NCBI GenBank assembly: GCA_963667535.2
Contig: CAXXDU010000002.1
Location: 434,001-498,000 of the forward strand
Length of the DNA: 64,000 nucleotides
DNA from: UBA5614 sp963667535
GTDB taxonomy: Bacteria; Cloacimonadota; Cloacimonadia; Cloacimonadales; Cloacimonadaceae
Reading direction: 5' to 3'
Under the pieces are notes generated by a model, which saw nothing but the letters and a program-made list of their open reading frames with translations, did not search any database and had not been told where the DNA came from. The translations under genes and the position numbers were made by a program. Positions 41,601-47,828 of the stretch are shown piece by piece (position 1 is the first letter of the stretch; every line of letters begins with the position of its first letter).

Positions 41601-44600
41601 TGAATCAACAATCCTGGTGAATATTTACAACAGCAACTTGATTCCTAAGCCTTTCGAAATAGTTAACAATATGCCATATGGTAATGTTGAACGTGGAAAC
41701 TCTTATCTAATTAGCGTAGCAAGCTATACCGGAACTGCTTCATACGTTGATATGGTTCGTTACCAATATCGTTATATAAACAACACAGGTAACGTAATTA
41801 CACCATTATCACAATGGATGTATTTTGGTGAGCAGGATGGAACTGAAATGTCTGGCTGGATTTCTACTCCTTACAATTATAATTGGAAAGTTTATCCATA
41901 CTATCTCTATAACAATGATGTACAGATAGTCGGATATGCCAAAGATAAGTGGGGAACAGAAACACCGATTAACTCAATAATTCAGTCAAATAGTTATGTT
42001 CTTGCACACATTACTGATACCCTTGCTCCGGAAATTCAGGATATTACTATTAATTGGAATGGTATCCAGAACCCAGAATGGTTAAGTGGAATCATTAATC
42101 AAAATGCAACCGTCAAAGCCCACATCGTAAGCAATGTCACTCCAAACGACATTACCCGTGTGGAATTCTATTACAATAATGTATTGATTCATACAGAAGC
42201 AGGTTATCCGGATAATAATCAGGTTACCAATTTCTGGACTCAAACATATAACTTCAATGTACCTTCATCAGGTAATGCCGTTGATACTATGCAAGTATGG
42301 ACTTATGATATTTATAACAATATCGCAAAGATGTCTAAAACACTTAAGATAGACAATACCATGCCTGTAGCAAACCTGATGTTAACATTAAATGGTGTGC
42401 CAATTACCGACTTAGAACGTGAAACCGAAATCACCCTGAATGCAAATGCTACTGATATTACTTCAGGAGTCCATCAGGTTGCTTATTCTTATCGTATGGT
42501 TGGTGATAACGAATGGATGCCAATATCAACAGTCGGTTCTAGCCCATTTACTACTACTTGGGTAGTTCCTGCTGATTTGGAATTTGGTGCTCATTATGAA
42601 TTCATAGCTGTCGTAACTGACAATGTTGGGCATGTACTGAATGCCATGACAGAAGAACCATTTGAAGTAATTGATCAGAATACCCAGATAACGATTGTTT
42701 CAGTTGCTGGTCATAACCCTGTAAATCATATTATACCTTTCAGATTACATGGTAATTTCAATGTGGTAACTAATGTCACAGAAGGACAGAATATACCAAG
42801 ACTTGAATTCCTCATTCGTTCTACCACAAGTAGCGATTGGCGGATTATTGAAGCTCCATTCTTGACAAATCCTGTTTATGATTATAGTGCAAACTTTAAT
42901 CTCAACAGTCTGCCAAGCGGAGAGTATTATCTTGGTGTCGCTCCTCATGGTCGCTGGGTTGCTGATCCGGTTGATTTTGTGAAGGTAACTTTGGACAACG
43001 ATATCAACCTTACAGGAATCAACTCAATTCCAACCTCAGAAGGCTTCTTTAATGGTTCAAAATTCGTAGTTAACTTCACAGTAGCGAATGATGATGAAAT
43101 TAACCTTAGTCAGGTTAATTTACAATATGCATATCCGATTGACCCTGATAATTGGTATAGTTTCGACGTTGCTCCAGTATTAGTTACTTATGATGGGCAC
43201 ACTTATCAGGCAACCTTCAACAATATAAGTATCCATCATGGCGAAAACATACTGGATGGATATTATAATTTCAGAATTAACGTTGTTGATTATGCATTAC
43301 CAACATCAAACGAATATAATGCAATTGTAGCAACCCATGTTCTTTACGATACAGGTAATCCTAATGTCATATTCTCATCTATTAACGGTGTGACAGACAT
43401 GGCATTACCAATTAATATTGAACTTGGTTCAAATACAATAGTTAATGCAGCTGCATTTGACATTTTTGGTGGGCAGATTCATCAGTTTGCTTCCGGGGTT
43501 CAAAACGTAGAGTTCTATTCCCAAATGGGTAGTGGACCTCGCACATTGATTGCAGATGACACAACTGAACCTTACGGTATTATCTGGAACACCCTTGGTT
43601 ACCAGCTTGGCGACTATACTTTAGTTGCTGTCGCACATGACAGAGCCGGAAACCAGGCAGAGTATTCCAAACTGATTAGTATTGTAGCTCCAGTTTCATT
43701 GCAACCATATGCTGTAATAACAGCTTTGAATTTCAATGTAAATACTGCTAACCAGGATAACATCTATGCTGTAACGAAAACATGGGCCGGTGTAACAGTT
43801 ACCGATGTAGCATTTGAATACTACAATGGTACCTCATGGCTCGAATTTGCTCAGGCAAACCAAATTGGTGGATATTGGAAAGCTTCATTCAATGCTGAAT
43901 TGATGACGAATATCCAAAAGCTCAGAGCTGTTACAACATATGCTACAGACATGATATCAACCATCAAACCCGAATTGGTAGTATCTTATAGTCCTTTGAA
44001 TGGTGGCAGTTTCATAACAGCACCTGCCATCCAATCAGCTATCTATTTCGAGGATAAACTCAACGTATTTGAAGTAGCTAATACTCCATATGTTACTACT
44101 CTGTTTAATGGTAACTATGTTGGAATGCCAAATGTTCAAATAGTAAACGGTGACTATGAAGCCAGCTTTGATGTAAATGCTCATGGCTTATACACTTTCT
44201 GGTCATCTTCTCTAGACAATTTGGGCAATGTCCAATTAGTTAAGAGTGAACTTCAAACAACTAATGTGGGAACTGCAGTATCTACTGATAACGTTATGAG
44301 TGTACCTGTTCTCAATAATAGCTATGTTTACTTCGAAAATGTTAAGAATCCTATTCCTTTAACAGAAGGATTCAGAGCACTCAGTGTTCAGAAAGCAGCA
44401 ATTGCCAACGGTTCAACCGGTGGCGGAAGAGACATGATGATTACAATCACCATGACCTTAAATGCTGCTGTTAATGCACAGGGCACAATTGTTGGTATGT
44501 ATTACAACGGGACCTCATGGGTTACATGTCCTGCTGTTTATAATGCAAACAACAACACTGTTACTTTCGAAGCAATGAGTGGCCACATTTATGCTGTCGC

Positions 44601-47600
44601 TCAGTATTCTGACATTACTATAAACGCATCATTTGTAAGCACTACCCCACAATACATTGATGCTGCCAACAATGTCTGGACTACAAGTAACTCTCTGATT
44701 AAATACTTCGTATACGATGCAATTGTTGAAGGTGGTTATGAATCACCCGAAGCATCAGAGATTACTTATACCATGTATGTGGACAGTCTTGCTGTAGCTG
44801 CAACGTATACTAACGGATTTATCAGTTATACTGCAGCTAACTTAGCGGTCGGTGCACATCTGACAAGCGTAGTTGTTAATAAGAACGACTTCACTTCAAT
44901 AGCACAACAGATGATTTATGTTGATGTCACACCTCCAGTTATCATTCCGGTAGCCGGACAGATTTCATCAACTAACAGAATTGTCAGTGCTAATATCAGT
45001 GATATCGAGACAGGTATTAAACAAGTATCTTTACTGATTAATCCTACCGTTGGTGATGGATACAATTATAATGCCTTAACAATACCCTTACAGAATATGA
45101 CCGTAATCGGTAATTCATATTCCTATGAACTAACTCTCGATGAGTTGTTTGCATTGGGTTACCATTGCAATTCTACTCATGAAATGTCTGTTGTCTGGGA
45201 AGCCAGCAACAACCTGGATATGAGTGCAGTACCTTGTAGTGTACTTTATTCAGTAAATATTGAAGGACCATCCATAGTCTTTACAGGCTTTGAGAATGGC
45301 TGGTGGTTAAACCCAACTCACAATACACCACTTACTTTCAATGTTATTGCTTCCCAGGGCAGAACAATACCTTCTGATGGTGTTGAAGTTGCCGTTTATG
45401 AAGTCACACCTCTCAGTAGTAACGGTGATGATATTCAATACATGACCTTAGCTCCGATAAGTGTAGATGGTAACGTTTACAGTTATTCATTGAACTTCGG
45501 TCAGCTTCTGTCTCCTGAAGCTACTGCTGTATTACTTAATGTCCGTGCAGAAGATAACTACGGTGTAGACAATGAATCAGAACAAACTTATGGTATAGAC
45601 TATGCTCCTCCAGTATTGTATGCAATGTCACCGGTAGGTGACCCGATAGACAATGATGGAGACGGTCTGTTTAACGAAGATCCGATTGATGGCATCAACC
45701 AAGACCAAGACTGGGATGATTATGATCATGACGGTATTTGGGACGGTTACGGTGATCCTGGTTGTGAAGGTTACGAACCTCCGATAATTGATGAAGACCC
45801 AGCTGATTTCACTCCGGATGTACTTCAATATGGTACAAATGTAGTGGTTTCACTGTCTTATCAGGATATACCCGGCTATCATTTCTTAATGCCTTATGAA
45901 AATTGGTATTACACAGGCGCAAGCGGTATCAATACACCAACTGTAAGTGTTACATTAAACGGAGCACTTGTAGAAGGAATTACCAATAACGGCACATTCA
46001 CTTATAATGCCGGAATACTAAGTTCAGGTCATTATACTGTGGTTGCCAGTGTTGCCGACTATGTTGGAAACGTTGGTGGATTATCCTTTACCTTTGATGT
46101 TATTGGTGGCGCTCCGACTGTTACATTCATTCAGCCTACAGGTGGCTGGTGGTTAAATTCCACAAATACCAATACTCTCAGCTTTACTGTACAATCTCAA
46201 TCACAGTTAGCTGAAAATGGTGTTGTGGCTAACATCTATACCATTCCATCAAATACACTGCTCCAGGGTCCAATGACCTTGGCACCTGCTGATGGTATGT
46301 ATAGTATTCAGTTATTGGGTGGACTGATTCCCAATGATCAACTCGGTGTAAGATTAGAAGTTGTTACTTCAAATGTTTGGGGTTACAACTCTACTTCAAA
46401 TCAATCTTACGGCATTGATAATAGTGCTCCACAAATCACTATTCAATCACCAGTGGCTGATGCAGAATATGCCATTAATAGTATTGTTAATATAGCAGCT
46501 ACTATTAGTGATCAGACTGTGTCTGGAAAATCAGATAACTTAACTCTTAGTCCAACCAGAAGCAGTCAGAGAGGAAATGGCAGACCTTCAGGTTCCGGTA
46601 TTTCCAATGTAACATTATCTGTGATTGACCCGACAGGAAACGTCGTTATCAACGAAGTTTATCCCGGAAATACTCAGATAATTGCAGAACATCTTACTGC
46701 AACTTCATTTGGTACCTACCACGTCAGCGTAAAAGCTATTGATGGTGCAGGTAACCAAAATATGGCTTCTGTAAACTTCATAGTTCCTGCACCAGCTCCG
46801 GAAATTAGCTTCATGCCATTTGTCCAGAGCGGTTGGAACTATAGCTTAGTTAATAATGAACCTTTCCACTTCGCAATTAATGCTACCGGTAATATCCCAG
46901 TAAGCAATGTCACAGCTACATTCTATGCAATGCCTGAGAATATTGTAATCCAAGGACCTCAGACTGTTGCTATAACTCAAAGCGGCTTATACAATGTAAC
47001 ACTGGGCAACAGCATTACCCCGCAAACAACCGGTGTAAAGATTGAAATCAAGGCTACGAATAGCCTGGGTGGTGTAATTACAAACAGCCAGATTTATAGC
47101 GTTGACAGAGATATGCCGGTGATTACCTTCCAGTATCCGGAGAACGAATCTGAGATTATCTTGGTTAATGAAGACACCAAGATTAATATCAGAGCCATTT
47201 ATAATGACATTGTTATGGCTAAGAATGCAAAACTAGAACGGAACTACGGTTCCGGTATTGCTTCGGCAGTTCTGGTTGTTCTTAATCCAAACAACGAATA
47301 TGTCCTCCAAAAGACTACCGGTGCAGATACAACTGAGGTTAATGCTTCTGTTGATCATCTGATACTTGGCGTGTATACAATCAGATTGTCGGTTTGGGAT
47401 AAAGCAGGTAACAAAGCCGTTGCTACTATTACTTGTGAAGTAGTAAATGCACCGCTTCCTCCTGTTTCTCTTGAAATCACGGATGCTCATTTGTATCCGA
47501 ATCCTATGTCTGATGGTTCACGTGCAACATTTGTTGTAGCATTGAATTCTTCAGCTAATCTGAGTGTGAAGTTGTATGACTTCGCAGGAAGAGAAGTTCG

Positions 47601-47772
47601 CGACTTGAATTACTACTTCGTTGCAAATGCCAAAGCACCGGTTGAAATATCCTGGGATGGTAGAAATGCTAAAGGTGATAAGCTGGCACGTGGACCTTAC
47701 TTCGCACGTGTTATCGCTAACGATGGTAAGAGGATAGTCGAAAAAGTAGTAAAGGTAGCTATTACAAAATAA
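26677..47772 (+). CDS. Giant 7,031-residue multi-domain surface protein with T9SS-type C-terminal domain
   Basis: A single 21.1-kb frame with no break. Signal peptide MKQKQRIFFLILLLIGIATL..FAQ. Residues about 30-155 form a MAM/jelly-roll-like domain (EGFESGIPAGWVSSGW...VAIDDISIE). Three tandem modules of about 208 residues follow (27157-29040), each an ASH-like Ig sandwich plus a FnIII-like unit (RGIYYSTTSGFA...GGTTYYFKAFAKNAAGTSY). The long middle is a chain of Ig/Big-type beta domains (VDNTNP, IDNTMP, DGSAP-type boundaries). Ca-binding-like Asp/Asn loops occur near residues 1225, 3354, 4160, 4322 and 6320-6378. Three related Ig units precede the C-terminal FlgD-Ig/T9SS domain (LYPNPMSDGSRATF ... 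WDGRNAKGDKLARGPYFARV). Probably an adhesin or filamentous cell-surface stalk. PorV-like and PorE-like genes follow directly. Confidence 0.93.
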   Translation: MKQKQRIFFLILLLIGIATLGFAQSRATLISEGFESGIPAGWVSSGWIADGTYHNNGAQSALASVSGSTLMTPLLANPGTLTYYHRGNTSTRFRIEYASSTSGPWTALVGYPVFANAAWGSKTDDLSAHPNCYFRWTTVDAGEVAIDDISIETSSTPTPVISLTGSLVDFGAMKLGNTSTEQSYHVSATNLIANLILTAHLGFQISTTTGAGFASSITLTPLAGTVSSTEIFVRFSPSIIGVTSGNISHTSSTAVTQSQPVSGTGINTPLIITPAYSSVFTTSASLGGNITDLNSSDVTERGIYYSTTSGFADGEGTKVSETGIFNVTGIFTVSVTGLSGGTTYYFKAFAKNAAGTSYTNQNTFSTPGMNITGSLANFGFVKLGSFSTEQHYIVAGTNLTANLVVTAPTDYEVSLTPGAGFGHSVTIIPVSGTVGATTIYVRFAPGTAVGVVNGNITHVSGAADMLNLPVSGTAIDNPVITTPQYSVTNSTTAMMGATISNINSSNVTERGIYFSTTNGFAIPGTATKASETGSYGTGDFVLTVTGLTKGTTYYFKGFATNAAGTSYTVQHTFGTPGITVTGSLGSFGAVKVGNVSTPQSFVVSGVNLTDDLVITCPPGFETSLTSSRLPSSGFGTGDIHFAPSSGTVTPKTIYVRFKPTVIGSASGNVGCQSNITTTVNVAVSGTGIDNPVITDPTSTALTGISAVLGGNITNVNSSNVTERGVYYSTTDGFAIPGTAIKVSETGAFGTGLFTLNVPGLSQAVTYYFKAFATNAAGTSYTTQASFLTPAVFTPASIVVTQSNPATGTVVIGTVLTVRVTDTLNQTLSQFQTVTCDFTQFGGPSSVPMVKTTNLPGNGIWTVAYTVLPGDLEVFNSKVSVTVSNYATVQDDVEFVVNNYLDVPDILTASLMVNNDPLDTTFKIGDTIHLKLTVKSYVDSVWVNWGSAFTGAPTLAYKVIAGAVDAAFVPVAGQLNYTPNLTILVSKMKSTNGFYTYQVRLPLSRMIPFSKSVSLTAAPLSAPIIADLSDPDIDNTVDLFYDTDKPLRFSPVVTPVDGYTTLPNTFAIRFYVPAWGALGEASKITIKFESEGRSTFYRTFGGADVTTIEEEPADRHLPTYQQIIWDGKDNLGNMVSTGVSTTYGLTIWAIEDAVGNAADLTHILGPEYSPTGVHDDATHFTVVDGITILNRIHVVVDNLLPSYTSNLNFRAASITPTHDDRHLIRYINDANYNGAYDAGESVQYTDITNPSAPNGNNVVDLYFRVRREYTVDSNPLRHESVNNWVVLEQTGSANKWYFDGANWASLVGFDQYTDANAVTFPTAATNSDYMYVSWDNSNLVTFPGSIAGITYKLYDYIQDNAGNITKSQEQNVIIENRYIQLPVITAIALTSQHIPGPGGVLPAETGGVNNYYLTAAYGPADAPYTGNYYVSPDIMNVEFTINNPDLLRATNSVLVDFPDGFGVADFYINKADFGAVTHKYTKSLTVANIPASNGSAPGTLWTLSENPVAAGNIQVKTWSNVVIGSSNIEGEVNDTESFNLLIPAKPVFPTTIVGDYHLTATPAVLSPGNPLFTYDAATNPANDNLIDESNFNFTIPLSTTNIHWTLTLETQDAVPAVFKTWSGNLTPAETPWTPAIPFNFNGLKDDFTLGVPIESTQLLNLKLVVLPQGYADPGYLAPPSEITPLTVVKVDNTNPAIVSGASSTVNPVTGAIALVPASTPIVTETENQMTFTLYTSEPLSATIAADPSPIPGVGWQVEVRDSLGHILMNGADRVTATINTILPGNGSVAAGYQTFGFTVTVNNITGDFTNLKPVLIVKSPWDVASNPGRYNNPVYPYNADVFHNDSDEAYLTFNILNAKPRITQIDFTHRSVVGTAKYSGSTWNPQFVQGWVNSGAPNTFTLTATVTGGVYRALVSNFTADLSAFMGPAFTAVAPDQVTSPVVAPNEARIWTLTWTNKVINSTLATAWTDNQVLNIPISIVTQDSPQPAVHSELRDINIKVDKVNPTISSTQSNIQATGAAQNLVFSIADPTPGSGINWTTASLSLNPNTGITIGAVTNGTWPVTIPANSAIKYFDATCTVSDYMGNSFTYHQYVNVIPIPAISAVTLTTVNPGEVSNNYFVPGRNLTAAFIVANPQRVKRLVVTLTASGGVAILNNVQTITTGIIGSMSVAFNGVTSTNPTDLDGKVITATITGVTDAYIAPTASAIQEINLTGNGSTATINVDTKPVITSTTFYYNNQVTNTLLRNMNNVKIVAVVSNVSALNTTTNPMTITMQNVTGTFTPLAPVVTLGSGITTYTWNNVSFANLNWAPASDYKVAAFKFNCRTVYGYPAAERSHEMVVMSDRTNQIYGVVQNDRTPYAGVDPDGWFAPEHTLKTEYTFISNLNQPIAPIRANFDQIEDNLQDNWLDPATTTVTPLTIVLQQGGVPVSITIYKYLAKWSVQPDVQSVWNAYDDGASAPIYFKYRQYPVIIVADEIDDTRSIRVDKKVPIYDNAQLWVAVKATTPASGDYQFVNNGFNRPSTLALQTNGSWVTGNNIYVKYRAKDSTTGIGVGEIYNPANPAGWTITNISQTDVGSGVVEKVIQLTPANPAAISSSTTLSMMLGKVEDKVGHVNYGLPVNSTDINWTQFGPILNFNFSANYITNIQSLEAFQVFGGNYTDNKSKPYVKAGQPLGAILKLAPIARGVDVQNITVSNVKINTKWITSVGGTGADNFVTLAYNAGGDFYYLNSSYLVNSAYTHGAGITLQYQINYTINYTDATTSSQQFTSEAIPNVAIVENNSPVLRDVFVWSGSLGAPQEGYVVPNDPDGTIKVIFNEQAGYINPNTKPSVTMTNLNVFVAGLPASYNVPATAITYYENYSLTIRGIVKNYTNVWVADLVNLAIITPNPVTTSTEIGYTITDVVGNPSITGDRFVEIAANGPIVPIIRYVELLTTLPEGQIVSNYMAQTVPAQLKIYSDVQEIAYIEDAWATPIAGITFGTFTVAPTALHNSKYVITIPVNPININNISPTDSIMITVNTKRNPFSGPVFYDAETIGVRVDGEMFNLINPAIIANSIYGNITGMINPAVQTTVTAQVNDIGELIRDRGLATLPSNEIMASWFTLQNNVPVTFTTIPTPVVTGTGNGRTITWVIPSANIDPSILTATGPMSVKIQYRNIYGLIKTYNDINFNVDKTPPVFAANGIRFYDTHTATPTMLQQNNYTNPGWITNSYDWDKVRFVFEDPIIRTDVNGAGVHSATVTMTRENETYPTSALSNLNPVIVDANTIELSFINGFSANELAEGYYNFNITVVDNIENSVNYTQRFWYGYAPAELVIQPSNNYNLNVSAAHQQVSVITGDSQGQIVGVDFHLYFDANNNGTYQEGIDPDYTADITSDDGNPDMVVPFDVMWNLTNRAHYCFLPDPVYGNNPTRKFLLRASIISQNRSVTDTIVVINVTDDQPAVPEIPWYTGNTTFDYLNTANNVLTLTTRFIDWPDARRVRFEITKEDDSSIIDTLGTELAEATDNASVQWNFSNRTPGKYLVKAYGRDFVGNWSSAVSMTALITIYDPASIVTYEMKMWNVQGYNIPEVIIPSGTKYGTNNPASLIGDLRLDVRFDSLLVHSQSTYNYLSGVSAITFKAVVRNNITGTETIVDVPNNTTLQPDYPAIGSIPVTPQVLNRDVRIFVPDSFFMPAGYDSNDYTYKFFVELTPTHPAVLYYDTHPIPYQNLQIDYFAPRVVITSNTPYITWSKPNQFVLQDEVNDVLMNDVSDINNITLMWSMDNGTTWHNAVASQVNGSDYIRFDNWVTRGGSVNTLLYNYEGSVSLKVRAYDALGNMRESDVVRSYVDNKAPVVPIAQVAYSTVYHDQQGQDQIEFVPLHTLGTPQNPNVVENGNTITAAASSGSFGTSILQLRTNQNSITGLSNVAIGPNYTEWYTNPSASWYTRNDDLRPPVILYHGFSATGDSTHIQWTPGELFDHEADVNGNYGFDVDFIAWGARYSMPISGTHYFIFAAKDSRGNMEGDFADTLGTYYDGILSNLEKDNAIDLRVNVIDVADVTSEIVSHTDNQIVSEWLNLAADVDGEAFNVNVDQVRFERKQGNTWLPINTVDRADDQEARSVMFHLYRSDVPQFDGLPFVPGVHLYANGQFIRELTWNQSDLAWADTVSFVQGHYNFEYKMDLNNDGIIDGNDGNFGVSNIVADPNGFTQFNVTPWITYLDTRTIPIGLYEFRALPLNADGNVLFNKLAPSRWLVIDNAAPATTFDVVGGITRIKPNVSFGLVADVNELLVAQDDLVNVTYQYASQPQLTVWLNNTSFRHWNDISTSSNMTGNYFKTWAAPSTDDDMVDNDADGLIDEIDEQDAIYYLRAIAKDKAGNYFTSNIYEIEVDGSAPTMMVNDLTQNGVSLVLNGVLEIPATGNITINALNSTPDSFDNPVTTRFQMMYKASQNDTWGSWQFIDGWSPVTNGTASVTLIRPFNGYLEGYYGFKTVSKDSLGNVDESPIVTYVIFDDVISSNIHITRVGSINVVSDAYGFAQSINAYNGLISAHLDNPLNINTVTFEYAMNENGPWTNINTIPINGQPNVLTQWNNPNDTRVPYIYLRATAQDFNANNQNSKTVKLYIDNTAPGIVINSLTHTVINNKKVIDPSDSVLVNISYTGLPDDGVFDVSRIGLRLVGPDDNEIAIIENYVNVGQANVDFVITEQQLAGVADGIYSLQVRLFDFAGNHTDLFNPIIPDGYDALYIDRSAPANLSIYSVSHPNNQAPYNSSITFRVNYTDLIGIPAADAMTAVFTYMDATDTVNTYTVNETNGYLEFVWDPSSSFEQYLIDGLENIVVSANITVEDFLNHEATVPSTVNFFTLTYGIPTNVRMMAISDVVKNNSVTHFVNWNLANPQVVEQLGTNHTPGAEPAPLTLYAYVPHQAEIPTNMAFSYRKQGTTAWNIIGNMTQGDEWNFVDVSFNNMFQRQYAIDWDIVNLVGGVYEVKTVSTYLAGESESTILVNIYNSNLIPKPFEIVNNMPYGNVERGNSYLISVASYTGTASYVDMVRYQYRYINNTGNVITPLSQWMYFGEQDGTEMSGWISTPYNYNWKVYPYYLYNNDVQIVGYAKDKWGTETPINSIIQSNSYVLAHITDTLAPEIQDITINWNGIQNPEWLSGIINQNATVKAHIVSNVTPNDITRVEFYYNNVLIHTEAGYPDNNQVTNFWTQTYNFNVPSSGNAVDTMQVWTYDIYNNIAKMSKTLKIDNTMPVANLMLTLNGVPITDLERETEITLNANATDITSGVHQVAYSYRMVGDNEWMPISTVGSSPFTTTWVVPADLEFGAHYEFIAVVTDNVGHVLNAMTEEPFEVIDQNTQITIVSVAGHNPVNHIIPFRLHGNFNVVTNVTEGQNIPRLEFLIRSTTSSDWRIIEAPFLTNPVYDYSANFNLNSLPSGEYYLGVAPHGRWVADPVDFVKVTLDNDINLTGINSIPTSEGFFNGSKFVVNFTVANDDEINLSQVNLQYAYPIDPDNWYSFDVAPVLVTYDGHTYQATFNNISIHHGENILDGYYNFRINVVDYALPTSNEYNAIVATHVLYDTGNPNVIFSSINGVTDMALPINIELGSNTIVNAAAFDIFGGQIHQFASGVQNVEFYSQMGSGPRTLIADDTTEPYGIIWNTLGYQLGDYTLVAVAHDRAGNQAEYSKLISIVAPVSLQPYAVITALNFNVNTANQDNIYAVTKTWAGVTVTDVAFEYYNGTSWLEFAQANQIGGYWKASFNAELMTNIQKLRAVTTYATDMISTIKPELVVSYSPLNGGSFITAPAIQSAIYFEDKLNVFEVANTPYVTTLFNGNYVGMPNVQIVNGDYEASFDVNAHGLYTFWSSSLDNLGNVQLVKSELQTTNVGTAVSTDNVMSVPVLNNSYVYFENVKNPIPLTEGFRALSVQKAAIANGSTGGGRDMMITITMTLNAAVNAQGTIVGMYYNGTSWVTCPAVYNANNNTVTFEAMSGHIYAVAQYSDITINASFVSTTPQYIDAANNVWTTSNSLIKYFVYDAIVEGGYESPEASEITYTMYVDSLAVAATYTNGFISYTAANLAVGAHLTSVVVNKNDFTSIAQQMIYVDVTPPVIIPVAGQISSTNRIVSANISDIETGIKQVSLLINPTVGDGYNYNALTIPLQNMTVIGNSYSYELTLDELFALGYHCNSTHEMSVVWEASNNLDMSAVPCSVLYSVNIEGPSIVFTGFENGWWLNPTHNTPLTFNVIASQGRTIPSDGVEVAVYEVTPLSSNGDDIQYMTLAPISVDGNVYSYSLNFGQLLSPEATAVLLNVRAEDNYGVDNESEQTYGIDYAPPVLYAMSPVGDPIDNDGDGLFNEDPIDGINQDQDWDDYDHDGIWDGYGDPGCEGYEPPIIDEDPADFTPDVLQYGTNVVVSLSYQDIPGYHFLMPYENWYYTGASGINTPTVSVTLNGALVEGITNNGTFTYNAGILSSGHYTVVASVADYVGNVGGLSFTFDVIGGAPTVTFIQPTGGWWLNSTNTNTLSFTVQSQSQLAENGVVANIYTIPSNTLLQGPMTLAPADGMYSIQLLGGLIPNDQLGVRLEVVTSNVWGYNSTSNQSYGIDNSAPQITIQSPVADAEYAINSIVNIAATISDQTVSGKSDNLTLSPTRSSQRGNGRPSGSGISNVTLSVIDPTGNVVINEVYPGNTQIIAEHLTATSFGTYHVSVKAIDGAGNQNMASVNFIVPAPAPEISFMPFVQSGWNYSLVNNEPFHFAINATGNIPVSNVTATFYAMPENIVIQGPQTVAITQSGLYNVTLGNSITPQTTGVKIEIKATNSLGGVITNSQIYSVDRDMPVITFQYPENESEIILVNEDTKINIRAIYNDIVMAKNAKLERNYGSGIASAVLVVLNPNNEYVLQKTTGADTTEVNASVDHLILGVYTIRLSVWDKAGNKAVATITCEVVNAPLPPVSLEITDAHLYPNPMSDGSRATFVVALNSSANLSVKLYDFAGREVRDLNYYFVANAKAPVEISWDGRNAKGDKLARGPYFARVIANDGKRIVEKVVKVAITK
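27157..29040 (+). repeat. Three tandem ~625-bp (about 208-residue) coding repeats
   Basis: Units start near 27157, 27781 and 28404. Each opens with TGSL..FG..K.G..ST, passes an ITP..GTV....I.VRF.P strand pair, then S.NVTERG.Y.STT.GFA and ends TTYYFK.FA.NAAGTSY. Copies 2 and 3 are closest, with copy 1 more diverged, which fits recent duplication inside the giant gene. Confidence 0.85.
45292..47460 (+). repeat. Three diverged Ig-like coding repeats at the C-terminal end of the giant gene
   Basis: Units start near 45292 (GWWLNPTHNTPLTFNV), 46141 (GWWLNSTNTNTLSFTV) and 46828 (GWNYSLVNNEPFHFAI). Each continues with a ...YSIQL/YSYSL/YNVTL strand and a YGIDYAPP / YGIDNSAP / YSVDRDMP boundary. The first linker carries a dense Asp/Asn Ca-binding-like stretch; the next two carry basic inserts (46516-46602 and 47203-47250). 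Confidence 0.75.
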
Positions 47773-47781
47773 GGAAGAGAT

Positions 47782-47806
47782 AGGAGGGGTTTAACCAACC
47801 CCTCCT
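47782..47806 (+). terminator. Strong hairpin between the giant gene and the PorV-like gene
   Basis: AGGAGGGGTT / AACCCCTCCT, 10-bp perfect GC-rich stem with a 5-nt loop, 10 bp after the stop codon. No U-run follows, so it may be a partial terminator or an RNA-processing and stability element that sets cargo and secretion-gene levels apart. Confidence 0.6.
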
Positions 47807-47828
47807 CTTCCAAAAAATGGAGGAACAA

